From assembly GCF_039535785.1 (NCBI RefSeq), contig NZ_BAAAXV010000001.1, forward strand, positions 2,294,001 to 2,358,000: a stretch of DNA of 64,000 nucleotides. Direction: 5' to 3'. Below the pieces are notes generated by a model. It saw nothing but the letters and a program-made list of their open reading frames with translations. It was not told the DNA's origin and did not search any database. The stretch is from Nonomuraea helvata. GTDB taxonomy: Bacteria; Actinomycetota; Actinomycetes; Streptosporangiales; Streptosporangiaceae. Of the stretch, positions 8,599 through 17,903 are shown piece after piece. Positions within the stretch are counted from its first letter, which is position 1, and each line of letters opens with the position of its first letter. Both the position numbers and the translations under genes were made by a program.

Positions 8599-9153
8599 TC
8601 AGCAGCCGCTCTTCGCGCACTGGCCGCTCAGCTGGCCCGCAGGGCCGTCCGCGGGGTTGTCGCCCTCCGGCGGCTGCGGCGCCTTGCTGGGTGACGTCGT
8701 CGAGGGCGCCTTGCCGTCGCCGGTCCTGGCCGTGCCGCGATCCGGGCTGGAACCCGTGTCGCCGACGGGCTCGGCGCCCGAGCCCACGTCCGGCGCGGTG
8801 TCGCCGATGGAGCCGTCGTCGGGGGTGTCCGCGGCCGGATCGCCCTCAGGGGCGTCGGTGGCGGCGTCGCCGGTGGTGGTGTCGTCACCTCCGAGGTCCT
8901 CGTTCCCCTCGACGCTCTGTGAGGGGGCGGGATGGACGGCGCCCGGCTGCGCGGCCTCACCGGGGCTGCCGGCCAGCAGGTAACCGGCACCGCCCGCCGC
9001 GAGCAGGGCGACGAGCGCCGCAGCGGCGATGACGACGGCCTTCCTGGTCTTCTTCGGGGGTTCGCCGGTCGAGGACGTCTTCCTGGCCGCAAGGCGGGTG
9101 TCGCCAGGCCCGGACAGGATCTCAAGACGATCCGGCTCGATCGGATCTTGCAT
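8599..9153 (-). CDS. Single-pass membrane protein with acidic low-complexity exterior
   Basis: 184 residues: a short cytoplasmic N-terminus with a KKTRK stop-transfer patch, one hydrophobic segment at about 39-62 (Ala/Leu/Val/Gly), then about 120 residues rich in Gly, Asp, Thr, Ser and Pro. It ends in GQCAKSGC, so a disulfide at the tip is possible. No enzyme motif was seen. It is divergent from the Pro-rich membrane protein next door, and both have the same architecture (anchor plus disordered wall-spanning tail). The function is unknown. Confidence 0.7.
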   Translation of the reverse strand: MQDPIEPDRLEILSGPGDTRLAARKTSSTGEPPKKTRKAVVIAAAALVALLAAGGAGYLLAGSPGEAAQPGAVHPAPSQSVEGNEDLGGDDTTTGDAATDAPEGDPAADTPDDGSIGDTAPDVGSGAEPVGDTGSSPDRGTARTGDGKAPSTTSPSKAPQPPEGDNPADGPAGQLSGQCAKSGC

Positions 9154-9268
9154 GGTGGTACGGCTCCCTGCGGTCGTATCGGGGAAAGCTCACCGGCTTC
9201 CGCGGGTGATGGACCACACTAGCCGCAAACACTGAATGCTCGCACACCAATCACAAAGGAATCACGAC

Positions 9269-9919
9269 TTGTCCCCCTCTAGATCCATTTTTCCAGGTCG
9301 CCGCGCCCACCTCGCTCCCGTCGCCGGCGTCGCCGGAGTGCTCGCCACCGCGATCACCGGCATATTCCTGGCATTCACCAGCACTCAGGAAGCGCCACCG
9401 CAAAGGGCGGCGGAATTCGATCAGGAAAGCACGCTTTCCCCAAGATCGGATTTTTCGTACGCTCCAGCAGGCCTTTCCACCTCACCATCGGATGGATCGT
9501 TCCAGGAGACGCCGAAATCGAGACTTCCACCGCCGGCCTGGGTTCAGGCCGTCCCGCCACCGGAGTCGGAGATCACCGTCGGCCCGCCCCTCACCGCGGA
9601 GCCGCCTCTCGCGCCCGTCGTAGGCCCCCTGGGGTCCACGACGGGACCGCCCGCCTCCGTCACCGTGCCCCCGCCGCCCGTGCCCCCGCCGCCCGTGACG
9701 GCACCGCCGGGACCTCGGCGGTCAGCTGCTCCGGAGCCGCCCCATCGGTCAGCCACTCCGCTGCCGCCCCACCCGAAGGTCCTGCCCGCTCCCCAGGTCC
9801 CTCCCCAGGAGCAGCCGGCCCCGTCGATCTCCGGCAAGGTTGCCGCGGATCCCTGCGCCACTTTCCACGACTTCCGCCGCGAACCCTGTTACGCCTACCT
9901 GAACCGCCTCACCCGCTGA
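9269..9919 (+). CDS. Proline-rich single-pass exported protein
   Basis: 216 residues from TTG 9269, chosen because AAAGGA lies 8 bases upstream. An upstream in-frame ATG at 9236 has no ribosome-binding site. One membrane segment (about residues 16-37, APVAGVAGVLATAITGIFLAF) is followed by a long Pro/Val/Thr-rich, probably extended, extracellular stretch with PPPP runs. A C-terminal DPCATFHDFRREPCYAYLNRLTR carries two cysteines that could form a disulfide. No family recognised. It is divergent from another membrane-anchored low-complexity protein. Confidence 0.65.
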   Translation: MSPSRSIFPGRRAHLAPVAGVAGVLATAITGIFLAFTSTQEAPPQRAAEFDQESTLSPRSDFSYAPAGLSTSPSDGSFQETPKSRLPPPAWVQAVPPPESEITVGPPLTAEPPLAPVVGPLGSTTGPPASVTVPPPPVPPPPVTAPPGPRRSAAPEPPHRSATPLPPHPKVLPAPQVPPQEQPAPSISGKVAADPCATFHDFRREPCYAYLNRLTR

Positions 9920-9966
9920 CCGCCGGGCACCACACGGACCGGCCGTCAGCGAGCGTACTCAAGGCG

Positions 9967-11463
9967 TCAGTGGGCCGAGCAGGCTCCCGAAGCGGGGGCA
10001 GGGGCGGCGGCGGGGCGGCCGATGGTCGGCATGCCCAGCAGGACGCCCGAGGACGGCGTGGGAGCGGACTGGCGGGACTCCCAGGCGTCGCCGGCCCGCG
10101 TGCGCCTGAGGCCCTTGACCGGCCCGTCCGCCACCAGATGGTGCGGCGCCGCGTACGTCACCTCGACCGTCACCATGTCCCCGGGCCGGGGCGTCTCGGA
10201 GCCGGCGGTGAAGTGCACCAGGCGGTTGTCGGGCGCCCGGCCGGAAAGGCGCCGGGTGGCGTCGTCCTTGCGGCCCTCGCCCTCGGCCACCAGGACCTCG
10301 AGCGTGCGCCCGACCTGCTTCTTGTTCTCCTCCCAGGAGATCTCCTCCTGCAGCGCCACCAGCCGCTCGTAGCGCTCCTGCACGACCTCCTTGGGGATCT
10401 GGTCGGGCATGGTGGCCGCCGGCGTGCCGGGGCGGATGGAGTACTGGAAGGTGAAGGCGTTGGCGAAGCGGCTCTCGCGGACCACGTCGAGGGTGGCCTG
10501 GAAGTCCTCCTCCGTCTCCCCCGGGAAGCCGACGATGATGTCGGTCGAGATGGCCGCGTCCGGCATGGCGGCGCGCACCCGCTCGATGATGCCGAGGTAG
10601 CGCTCCGCGCGGTACGAGCGGCGCATCGCGCGCAGCACCTGCGACGAGCCCGACTGCAGGGGCATGTGGAGCTGGTGCATGACGTTGGGGGTCTCGGCCA
10701 TGGCGGCGATCACGTCGTCGGTGAAGGCGGCGGGGTGGGGCGAGGTGAAGCGGACCCGCTCCAGGCCGTCGATCGTGCCGCACGAGCGCAGCAGCTTGCC
10801 GAACGCGAGGCGGTCGCCGAACTCCACGCCGTAGGTGTTGACGTTCTGGCCGAGGAGCGTCACCTCCAGGACGCCCTGGCCGACCAGGGTCTGGACCTCG
10901 GCGAGGATGTCGCCGGGACGGCGGTCCTTCTCCTTGCCGCGCAGCGACGGCACGATGCAGAACGTGCAGGTGTTGTTGCAGCCGACCGAGATGGCCACCC
11001 AGGCGGCGTAGGCCGACTCGCGCTTGGTGGGCAGCGTCGAGGGGAAGACCTCGAGCGACTCCTTCAGCTCGACCTGCGCCTCGCCCGCGATGCGGGCCCG
11101 CTCGAGCAGCACCGGCAGCGAGCCGATGTTGTGGGTGCCGAAGACCACGTCGACCCAGGGCGCCTTGCGGACGATCTCGCCCTGGTCCTTCTGCGCCAGG
11201 CAGCCGCCCACCGCGATCTGCATGCGCGGGTTGCGGGTCTTGGCCGGTCTGAGGTGGCCGAGATTGCCGTAGAGGCGGTTGTCGGCGTTCTCCCGCACGG
11301 CGCACGTGTTGAACACCACCACGTCGGCGGTCTCGCCGTCGGAGGCAGGCACGTAGCCGGCGTCCTCCAGGAGGCCGGACAGGCGCTCGGAGTCGTGCAC
11401 GTTCATCTGGCACCCGTATGTGCGCACTTCGTACGTGCGGGCGCCCTCCTGGGTCACAGTCAT
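9967..11463 (-). CDS. miaB: tRNA-2-methylthio-N6-dimethylallyladenosine synthase
   Basis: A radical-SAM methylthiotransferase acting on the i6A37 made by MiaA. It has 498 residues. The N-terminal UPF0004 domain has Cys18, Cys54 and Cys88 for the auxiliary [4Fe-4S] cluster. The radical-SAM cluster motif CNNTCTFC (Cys162, 166, 169) is followed by a C-terminal TRAM region (about 380-450). The start is ATG 11463 (MTVTQEG); no Shine-Dalgarno is visible. A Pro/Ala/Ser-rich tail of about 50 residues extends past TRAM. It is divergent from gluA, as in other actinomycetes. Confidence 0.96.
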   Translation of the reverse strand: MTVTQEGARTYEVRTYGCQMNVHDSERLSGLLEDAGYVPASDGETADVVVFNTCAVRENADNRLYGNLGHLRPAKTRNPRMQIAVGGCLAQKDQGEIVRKAPWVDVVFGTHNIGSLPVLLERARIAGEAQVELKESLEVFPSTLPTKRESAYAAWVAISVGCNNTCTFCIVPSLRGKEKDRRPGDILAEVQTLVGQGVLEVTLLGQNVNTYGVEFGDRLAFGKLLRSCGTIDGLERVRFTSPHPAAFTDDVIAAMAETPNVMHQLHMPLQSGSSQVLRAMRRSYRAERYLGIIERVRAAMPDAAISTDIIVGFPGETEEDFQATLDVVRESRFANAFTFQYSIRPGTPAATMPDQIPKEVVQERYERLVALQEEISWEENKKQVGRTLEVLVAEGEGRKDDATRRLSGRAPDNRLVHFTAGSETPRPGDMVTVEVTYAAPHHLVADGPVKGLRRTRAGDAWESRQSAPTPSSGVLLGMPTIGRPAAAPAPASGACSAH

Positions 11464-11564
11464 GGCATGTTCAAGGGTAGTCGCTGTCCGGCTCAGGGCG
11501 GTCCCGACTGCGCTAAAAGGCCAGCTCGGTGGCATGATGTGATCGGATCGGTACCGCTTAGTTA

Positions 11565-11594
11565 GTGACCAGCACTCTTGGGACCGTCTACGGT
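11565..11594 (+). promoter_or_regulatory. Putative promoter of gluA (leaderless type)
   Basis: A -35-like GTGACC (11565-11570), an 18-bp spacer and a -10-like TACGGT (11589-11594) end 7 bases before the gluA ATG at 11602. No Shine-Dalgarno lies between, so transcription probably begins at or next to the A of ATG. Inferred by eye. Confidence 0.45.
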
Positions 11595-11601
11595 TTGACG
11601 C

Positions 11602-12357
11602 ATGACGGAGAACGGTAACGACGCTCCACTCGTACGGTTGGAGAACGTCAACAAACACTTTGGGGCGCTGCACGTTCTGAAGGACATAAACCTGACCGTC
11701 TCCCGCGGTGAAGTACTGGTCGTTATCGGTCCTTCGGGCGGAGGCAAGTCGACGCTCTGCCGCACGATCAACCGTCTGGAGACGATCAGCGAGGGGCAGA
11801 TCATCTTTGACGGCCAGGTGCTCCCCCAGGAGGGCAAGGCGCTGGCGAGGCTGCGTTCCGAAGTCGGCATGGTCTTCCAGTCGTTCAACCTGTTCGCGCA
11901 CAAGACCATCCGTGAAAACGTCACGCTCGGCCCTCTCAAGGTGCGCGGCGTCTCCAAGGACGCGGCCAACAAGCGGGCGATGGAGCTGCTCGAGCGCGTG
12001 GGCATCGCGGCGCAGGCGGACAAATATCCGGCCCAGCTCTCCGGTGGCCAGCAGCAGCGGGTCGCCATCGCCAGGGCGCTGGCCATGGAGCCGAAGATGA
12101 TCCTGTTCGACGAGCCGACCTCCGCTCTGGACCCCGAGATGGTGCAGGAGGTGCTCGACGTCATGATCAGCCTGGCTCGCGACGGGATGACCATGGTGGT
12201 CGTCACCCACGAGATGGGGTTCGCCCGCAGAGCGGCCAACAGGGTCGTGTTCATGGCCGAGGGCCAGATCGTGGAGGAGAACACTCCCGACGAGTTCTTC
12301 ACCAACGCGCAGACCGACAGGGCGCGTGACTTTCTTTCCAAGATCCTCACGCACTGA
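11602..12357 (+). CDS. gluA: Glutamate-type polar amino acid ABC importer, ATP-binding protein
   Basis: The ATPase of an actinobacterial GluABCD uptake system, driving import of glutamate or a similar polar amino acid. 251 residues. Walker [10 protein letters not shown] is at 43-51, the Q-loop in [10 protein letters not shown], signature LSGGQ at 146-150, Walker B MILFDE at about 166-171, and the H-loop in VVTHEMGF. It is the first gene of gluABCD and is followed 17 bp later by the binding protein. Substrate assignment rests on gene order next to miaB and rny, plus similarity to the GlnQ/GluA class. Confidence 0.93.
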   Translation: MTENGNDAPLVRLENVNKHFGALHVLKDINLTVSRGEVLVVIGPSGGGKSTLCRTINRLETISEGQIIFDGQVLPQEGKALARLRSEVGMVFQSFNLFAHKTIRENVTLGPLKVRGVSKDAANKRAMELLERVGIAAQADKYPAQLSGGQQQRVAIARALAMEPKMILFDEPTSALDPEMVQEVLDVMISLARDGMTMVVVTHEMGFARRAANRVVFMAEGQIVEENTPDEFFTNAQTDRARDFLSKILTH

Positions 12358-12374
12358 TATTGAGGCAGGTACAC

Positions 12375-13244
12375 ATGCACATGCGTCAAATGGGAGCGGT
12401 GCTCTCGATAGCGGCACTCGCCGCCGGTCTGGCCGCTTGCGGCGGCGGGAACAAGACCTATGCGAGCGTGGCGGACAAGGTCAAGGACGGCGGCACGATC
12501 GTCGTCGGCACCAAGTGGGACCAGCCGAGCTTGGGCCTGAAGGGGCCCAACGGGCCCGAGGGTTTCGACGTTGACGTGGCCAAGGCCGTGCTTAAGGAGA
12601 TCAACGGCGGCAAGGACCCGAAGATCGAGTGGAAGGAGTCGGCCTCGTCCAACCGCGAGCCGTTCCTCCAGAACGGCACGGTCGACATCATCTTCGCCAC
12701 CTACTCCATCACCGAGGAGCGCAAGGGCAAGGTCACCTTCGGCGGCCCCTACGTCGTCGCCCACCAGGACGTGATGGTCCGCCAGAACGACACGGCGATC
12801 AACACGCCGCAGGACCTCAAGGGCAAGAAGATCTGCAAGGCGGCCGGCTCCAACTCCTACAAGCGGATCACCGACCCGCCGCCGGACGGCAAGCTCGACA
12901 TCGACGCCACCACCGTCGACGCGGCCAACTACTCCGAGTGCGTGCAGAAGCTGACCGGCAGCAACCTCGACGCCGTCACCACCGACGACCTGATCCTGGC
13001 GGGCTTCGCCAAGCAGGCTCAGCAGTCCGGCGGCAGCTTCAAGGTGCTCGGCCAGGGCTTCACGGACGAGAAGTACGGCGTCGGCCTGAAGAAGGGCGAC
13101 ACCAAGACGTGTGAGGCCGTCAACACCGCGGTGAAGAAGCTCTGGGACAACGGCACCATGAAGCAGCTGCTGGACAAGTGGTTCGGCGGCATCCAGGGCC
13201 TGAAGTTGTCCGAGTCGGCACCGCCGGCCGAGGGTTGCAGCTGA
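12375..13244 (+). CDS. gluB: Glutamate-type ABC importer, substrate-binding lipoprotein
   Basis: 289 residues from ATG 12375, with GAGGCAGG five bases upstream. The N-terminal signal (MHMRQMG, then a hydrophobic stretch) ends in the lipobox LAAC, so Cys22 is lipidated and the protein is anchored outside the membrane. The SBP_bac_3 fold shows in [23 protein letters not shown] and [17 protein letters not shown]. It delivers the amino acid to GluC/GluD. A strong hairpin follows the stop. A diverged paralogue lies at 15003-15848. Confidence 0.92.
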   Translation: MHMRQMGAVLSIAALAAGLAACGGGNKTYASVADKVKDGGTIVVGTKWDQPSLGLKGPNGPEGFDVDVAKAVLKEINGGKDPKIEWKESASSNREPFLQNGTVDIIFATYSITEERKGKVTFGGPYVVAHQDVMVRQNDTAINTPQDLKGKKICKAAGSNSYKRITDPPPDGKLDIDATTVDAANYSECVQKLTGSNLDAVTTDDLILAGFAKQAQQSGGSFKVLGQGFTDEKYGVGLKKGDTKTCEAVNTAVKKLWDNGTMKQLLDKWFGGIQGLKLSESAPPAEGCS

Positions 13245-13256
13245 TCATGCCAGAGG

Positions 13257-13280
13257 CGGCGGCCGGTGAGCCGGCCGCCG
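13257..13280 (+). terminator. Intercistronic hairpin between gluB and gluC
   Basis: A perfect 10-bp G+C stem (CGGCGGCCGG/CCGGCCGCCG) with loop TGAG starts 12 bp after the gluB stop and ends 22 bp before the gluC ATG. It probably acts as a partial terminator or 3' stabiliser, giving more binding protein than permease, as is usual for ABC import operons. Confidence 0.65.
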
Positions 13281-13302
13281 TTCCCCTATGCGGTGGAGCA
13301 CT

Positions 13303-13971
13303 ATGGAAGATCTGATTAGATACGCGCCCGACCTCGCACAGGGGTTCTTGGAGAACGTCAAGCTCTCCATCGTGGCCGCGATCGTCTCCCTGATTCTCGG
13401 CACCGTTCTGGTGGCGATGAGAGTTTCCCCCACGCCGGTGCTGCGCGCCGCCGGCACGGTCTACGTCAACATCGTGCGCAACACCCCCCTCACCCTGGTG
13501 CTGGCCTTCTCCGCGCTCGGCCTCAGCGACCAGCTCGGGCTGGTCTTCTCCGGCGTGCCGCGCACCAACTCGTTCTGGATCGTCGCGATGGGCCTGTCGG
13601 CCTACACCGCGGCCTTCGTCTGTGAGGCGCTGCGCTCGGGCATCAACACGGTGCCGCTCGGGCAGGCCGAGGCTGCCAGGGCGATCGGGCTGACGTTCAT
13701 GCAGTCGCTGCGGATGATCATCCTGCCCCAGGCGTTCCGCGCGGTCATCGCGCCGCTGGGCAGCGTGATGATCGCCATGGTGAAGAACACCACGGTCGCG
13801 GTGGCGGGCGGCTTCGCCGCCGACGCCGCGGCCAACATGAAGGGAGCCTTCGACCAGGTCGGCGCGTCGATCCCGATCTTCCTCGGCATCGTGGTGGCCT
13901 TCATGATCGTTACCATGCCCATCGGCTACTTCACCGGTTGGCTGGCCCGGCGCCTGGCGGTGGTCCGATGA
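13303..13971 (+). CDS. gluC: Glutamate-type ABC importer, permease 1
   Basis: 222 residues, HisM/GlnP-type inner-membrane permease with about five hydrophobic segments. The ATPase-contacting EAA loop is GQAEAARAIGLTFMQSLRMIILPQAF. I chose ATG 13303 because GGTGGAG precedes it by a few bases; the in-frame ATG at 13288 has no such site. It overlaps gluD by ATGA, indicating translational coupling. It pairs with GluD to form the channel. Confidence 0.92.
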   Translation: MEDLIRYAPDLAQGFLENVKLSIVAAIVSLILGTVLVAMRVSPTPVLRAAGTVYVNIVRNTPLTLVLAFSALGLSDQLGLVFSGVPRTNSFWIVAMGLSAYTAAFVCEALRSGINTVPLGQAEAARAIGLTFMQSLRMIILPQAFRAVIAPLGSVMIAMVKNTTVAVAGGFAADAAANMKGAFDQVGASIPIFLGIVVAFMIVTMPIGYFTGWLARRLAVVR

Positions 13972-14885
13972 GCACCTCTGTCCTGTTCGACGCGCCGGGG
14001 CCGCGCACGCGGGTGCGCAACGGCCTGCTCACGGTGATCAGCGTGGTGGCCGTGGCCGCCGCCCTGTACGGCATCTACCGGGGCTTCGACGCCAAGGGCC
14101 AGTGGGCAGGCAGGATCTGGCAGCCGTTCCTGCAGTGGGAGACGTGGACGACCTACATCTTCCCCGGCCTGCTCGGCACCCTGGAGGCCGCCGCGGTGGC
14201 CGCCGTGCTCGCGCTGGTCTTCGGCGCGGTCTTCGGCCTGGCCCGGCTCTCCGACCACAAGTGGGTCCGAGTTCCCGCGGGCGTGGTGGTCGAGGTCTTC
14301 AGGGCCATCCCGCTGCTGCTGCTGATCTTCTTCATCTTCTACCTGGCGCCGGCCCTGGGCGGCAGCGGCGACTACACGTTCATGGCGGTCGTGGTCGGCC
14401 TGATGCTCTACAACGGCTCGGTGCTGGCCGAGGTCGTCAGGGCGGGCGTGCACGCGGTGCCCCGTGGCCAGTCGGAGGCCGCGTACGCGATCGGCATGCG
14501 CAAGAACCAGGTGATGCGGCTCGTGCTGCTGCCGCAGGCCGTCACGGCGATGATGCCGGCGATCGTCAGCCAGCTCGTGGTGCTGCTGAAGGACACCGCG
14601 CTCGGCTACATCATCGCCTACGTCGACCTGCTCAACACCGGCTTCAAGATCCTGCCGGCCCGTTTCTTCGGCTCGCTCATCCCGGCGGCGATCGTCATCG
14701 GGATCATCTACGTGGCGCTCAACATGGCGCTGAGCTACCTGGCCACGTGGCTGGAGCGGCGCAGCAGGCGCAGCCGTAAGACGGCCGCCGCCCCGATCGC
14801 GGCTCCCGGCTCGGCCGAGGTCAGCGTGGGCGCGGGTGGGGGCACCGAGGACGCCGGGCTGGCACCCGACCGTCCCGTGGAGTGA
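13968..14885 (+). CDS. gluD: Glutamate-type ABC importer, permease 2
   Basis: 305 residues. The start at ATG 13968 overlaps the gluC stop (ATGA). It is a hydrophobic permease with the EAA loop GQSEAAYAIGMRKNQVMRLVLLPQAV and a basic segment RRSRRSRK, followed by an Ala/Gly-rich cytoplasmic tail of about 30 residues that is longer than needed for the fold. It is the last gene of the operon; the terminator begins one base after the stop. Confidence 0.92.
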   Translation: MSTSVLFDAPGPRTRVRNGLLTVISVVAVAAALYGIYRGFDAKGQWAGRIWQPFLQWETWTTYIFPGLLGTLEAAAVAAVLALVFGAVFGLARLSDHKWVRVPAGVVVEVFRAIPLLLLIFFIFYLAPALGGSGDYTFMAVVVGLMLYNGSVLAEVVRAGVHAVPRGQSEAAYAIGMRKNQVMRLVLLPQAVTAMMPAIVSQLVVLLKDTALGYIIAYVDLLNTGFKILPARFFGSLIPAAIVIGIIYVALNMALSYLATWLERRSRRSRKTAAAPIAAPGSAEVSVGAGGGTEDAGLAPDRPVE

Positions 14886-14886
14886 C

Positions 14887-14920
14887 GCGACGTACGGGCG
14901 CAGCTGCGCCCGTACGTCGC
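14887..14920 (+). terminator. Very strong terminator after gluD
   Basis: A perfect 34-bp palindrome with 17-bp arms (GCGACGTACGGGCGCAG and its complement). It begins two bases after the gluD stop. A T-run occurs at 14940-14945. It closes the glu operon and separates it from the paralogous binding-protein gene. Confidence 0.85.
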
Positions 14921-15002
14921 AAAACCCAAGAAGACCCCATTTTTTCGTTGTAACAGCCCCAAGGGCGATCCGCACGATTTGTCCAACCCCCAGACTGTCT
15001 CC

Positions 15003-15848
15003 ATGCGTGGGGTTGCGCTCGCAGGTGCGGCCGTGGCGGTGCTGGCCGCCGCGTGCGGCAGCTCAGGCTCGTACACCACCGTCGTCAGCAAGATCAGGAT
15101 CACCGGCCACGTCGTCGTCGGCACCAAGTGGGACCAGCCGAGCCTGGGGCTGCTGATCGGACCGGGCGACCCGCAGGGGTTCGACGTGGACGTCGCCCGG
15201 TACGTGGTCGACCATCTCGCGCGGGGCCGCCATGTGGACATCACGTGGCGGGAGTCGCCCTCGTCCGCCCGGGAGGCGCTGCTCCAGAACGGCAGCGTGG
15301 ACCTCGTCTTCGCCTCTTACAGCATCACGGAGGCCCGCCTGCCCAAGGTGACGTTCGGCGGCCCGTACGTGCTCGTCCAGCAGGACACGATGGTCCGGGC
15401 CGGCGACGCCCGCATCAAGAAGGTGGCCGACCTGCGGGGCAGGCGGCTCTGCCTGGCGGAGGGCTCGAACTCGTACCGCAGGATCGTCGATCCGCCGCCC
15501 GACGGCAAGCTGGACCTGCCCGCCGCGCTGGTGGACGCGGCCAACTACTCCGACTGCGTACGCAAGCTCTCCGACGGCGAGCTCGACGCGGTGAGCACCG
15601 AGAACCTGCTCCTGGCCGGGTTCGCCCAGCAGGACCCCGGCCGCTTCAGGCTGCTGAACGACCCCGTCAGCGAGGAGAAATGGGGCGTCGGCATCAAGAA
15701 GGGCGACACCGCCACCTGCGAGGCCGTCAACCAGGCCATCGCGTCGATGTGGCACGACGGGACGGCCACGCGGCTGCTCCACAAGTGGTTCGGCAAGACG
15801 GGGCTCGAACTGCCGTCGCGGCTGCCCAAGCCCCAGGGCTGCGCCTGA
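15003..15848 (+). CDS. Orphan glutamate-type substrate-binding lipoprotein (gluB paralogue)
   Basis: 281 residues from ATG 15003. The N-terminus is a lipoprotein signal ending in LAAAC, with Cys near position 19. Aligned by eye it keeps GluB blocks ([34 protein letters not shown]) but differs in between, so it is an old duplicate. It sits after the glu terminator with no ATPase or permease of its own. It may feed GluC/GluD with another ligand or act as a sensor. An upstream in-frame TTG at 14979 is possible. Neither start has a clear ribosome-binding site. Confidence 0.88.
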   Translation: MRGVALAGAAVAVLAAACGSSGSYTTVVSKIRITGHVVVGTKWDQPSLGLLIGPGDPQGFDVDVARYVVDHLARGRHVDITWRESPSSAREALLQNGSVDLVFASYSITEARLPKVTFGGPYVLVQQDTMVRAGDARIKKVADLRGRRLCLAEGSNSYRRIVDPPPDGKLDLPAALVDAANYSDCVRKLSDGELDAVSTENLLLAGFAQQDPGRFRLLNDPVSEEKWGVGIKKGDTATCEAVNQAIASMWHDGTATRLLHKWFGKTGLELPSRLPKPQGCA

Positions 15849-15898
15849 ACTGCGGGGACCGCCGCACGCCGTCGCCGATCTTCCGGCAGGATGCGGGT

Positions 15899-17707
15899 AT
15901 GCCTTTCTGGCCCTCCCCCATTTCGACCAGAGACGTGGCCCGCTCCGGCGTGCGCCCTGGCTGGCCCACGGCCCACGGCGGCCGGGTCTGGTGGACCGAG
16001 GACCGTCCCGACGAGGGCGGGCGCACCACGATCATGTGCCGCGCGGCCGACGGCACCGAGCATGAGCTGCTGCGAGCGCCCTGGAACGCGCGCACCAGGG
16101 TCCACGAGTACGGCGGCAGACCCTACGCCGTGACGCCGGACGGCGAGGTGGTCTTCACCAACCTCAAAGATCAGCGCCTGTACATTCTTCGCGATTACGG
16201 CGAACCGAAACCTCTCACGGAGGAAGGCTGCCGCTACGCGGACCTGCTGGTGCGCGACGGCCAGGTCTGGTGCGTACGCGAGTGCCACGACGACGACGGC
16301 AAGGTCACCCGATCGGTGGTGTCGATCCCGCTGGACGGCGGCGAGACCCGCGAATGGGCCACCGGCTGCGACTTCTACGCCTCCCCCGCCATCTCCCCCG
16401 ACGGGCGGCATCTGGCCTATGTCTGCTGGAACCACCCCCGCATGCCCTGGGACGGCACCGAGCTACGCGTCACCCGGCTCTCGGGCGGCGGCTCCTGGAC
16501 GGTGAAGGGCGGCCCCACGGAGTCCGTGCTGGCCCCCGCCTGGAAGGACGACACCGGCCTCTATCTGATCTCCGACTGCTCCGGCTGGTGGAACCTCTAC
16601 GAGATCGGCCTCCACGGCGACGGCCTGCGGGCGATCCACGCCGCCGAGGAGGAGTTCACGCTGCCGCCGTGGCGGCTGGGCGGGATGCCGTACACCGTGC
16701 TCGGCGACGGGCGGATCGCGGTCCTGCACGGGCGCGGTGACCTGCGGCTGGGCGTGCTCGACCCGGTCTCGGGCACGCTCGCCGACCTCGACGTGCCCCA
16801 CGACGGGTGGGACGCGGCACTGGCCGCCGAGGGCACGTCCGTGACCGGCATCGGCTACGCCCCCACGACCCCCCGGTCGATCGTCAGCGTGGACGCGGCC
16901 TCCGGCGAGACCCGCACCCTGAGGAGGGACAGGGCGCACCTGCCCGACCCGGCCTACCTGCCCGTGCCGAGGGCCGTCGAGTCGCCGGTGCCCGCCTTCC
17001 TCTACCCGCCGTACGGCCCCGCGACCGACGGCGTGCCCCCGTACGTGATCTTCGTGCACGGCGGGCCGACCTCGCACGCCGACACCGCGCTCGACCTGGA
17101 GAAGGCGTTCCTGACCTCGCGCGGCATCGGCGTGCTCGACGTCAACTACGGCGGCTCGACCGGCTACGGCAGGGCGTACCGCGACCGGCTGAAGGGCCAG
17201 TGGGGGCTGGTCGACGTGGCCGACACCGTCGCCGCCGCCGAGTGGCTGGCCGCGGAGGGGCTGGCCGACCCCCGCAGGATCGCGGTGCGCGGGGGCAGCG
17301 CGGGCGGGTGGACCGTGATGGCGGCCTGCTGCCGGTCCGACGTGTTCGCCGGCGGGGTGTCGTACTTCGGCGTCAGCGCGCTCGCGCCGCTCGTCGCGCA
17401 CACCCACGACTTCGAGTCACGCTACGTGGAGTGGCTGGTGGGGCCGGAGGACCCGCAGGTGTACGCGAGCCGGGAGCCGCTCGCTCTCGTGGACGGCGTG
17501 ACCTGCCCCATGCTGCTCCTACAGGGCCTCGACGACCCCGTGGTGCCGCCGGAGCAGTCGGAGGCCTTCGCGGACGCGCTGTCGGAGCGGGGTGTGCCGT
17601 GCACCTATCTGGCCTTCGAGGGCGAGTCGCACGGCTTCCGCCGCACGGAGACGCGGGTGGCCGCGCTGGCCGCCGAGCTGGCCTTTTACCAGCAGCTTTT
17701 CGCCTAA
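15899..17707 (+). CDS. S9-family prolyl oligopeptidase-like serine peptidase
   Basis: 602 residues from ATG 15899 (GGCAGGA seven bases upstream). The N-terminal ~350 residues form a beta-propeller-like domain with repeated PDG-type blades (SPDGRHLAYV). The C-terminal alpha/beta-hydrolase domain carries Ser467 in GGSAGG, Asp546 in LDDPVVP and His578 in GESHGF. It probably cleaves short peptides in the cytosol, since no signal peptide is seen. The oligopeptide importer follows directly downstream, which suggests a role in using imported peptides. Confidence 0.93.
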   Translation: MPFWPSPISTRDVARSGVRPGWPTAHGGRVWWTEDRPDEGGRTTIMCRAADGTEHELLRAPWNARTRVHEYGGRPYAVTPDGEVVFTNLKDQRLYILRDYGEPKPLTEEGCRYADLLVRDGQVWCVRECHDDDGKVTRSVVSIPLDGGETREWATGCDFYASPAISPDGRHLAYVCWNHPRMPWDGTELRVTRLSGGGSWTVKGGPTESVLAPAWKDDTGLYLISDCSGWWNLYEIGLHGDGLRAIHAAEEEFTLPPWRLGGMPYTVLGDGRIAVLHGRGDLRLGVLDPVSGTLADLDVPHDGWDAALAAEGTSVTGIGYAPTTPRSIVSVDAASGETRTLRRDRAHLPDPAYLPVPRAVESPVPAFLYPPYGPATDGVPPYVIFVHGGPTSHADTALDLEKAFLTSRGIGVLDVNYGGSTGYGRAYRDRLKGQWGLVDVADTVAAAEWLAAEGLADPRRIAVRGGSAGGWTVMAACCRSDVFAGGVSYFGVSALAPLVAHTHDFESRYVEWLVGPEDPQVYASREPLALVDGVTCPMLLLQGLDDPVVPPEQSEAFADALSERGVPCTYLAFEGESHGFRRTETRVAALAAELAFYQQLFA

Positions 17708-17752
17708 TGTTGTAATTCGCTGACGAATTCGCTACGAAATCAGCATTACCGG

Positions 17753-17790
17753 GCGGTCGCTAATCATCATCGGTTGCGTAACCGCCTTTT
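17753..17790 (+). terminator. Possible terminator after the S9 peptidase
   Basis: GGCGGT (17753-17758) can pair with ACCGCC (17781-17786) around an inner CGGTT-GCGT-AACCG hairpin, followed by a short T-run. It lies about 50 bp after the peptidase stop and before the importer operon. Stem pairing is imperfect. Confidence 0.35.
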
Positions 17791-17903
17791 CGATCGCCGC
17801 TGCGCGCGTGACCATGCACATGTGGGACGTGCTCCGCGGCCACGGCGCACGCCCCACTACGGCCAGCCATGCACGCCCCGCATCTCGGCACGAGGGAGGC
17901 CAG

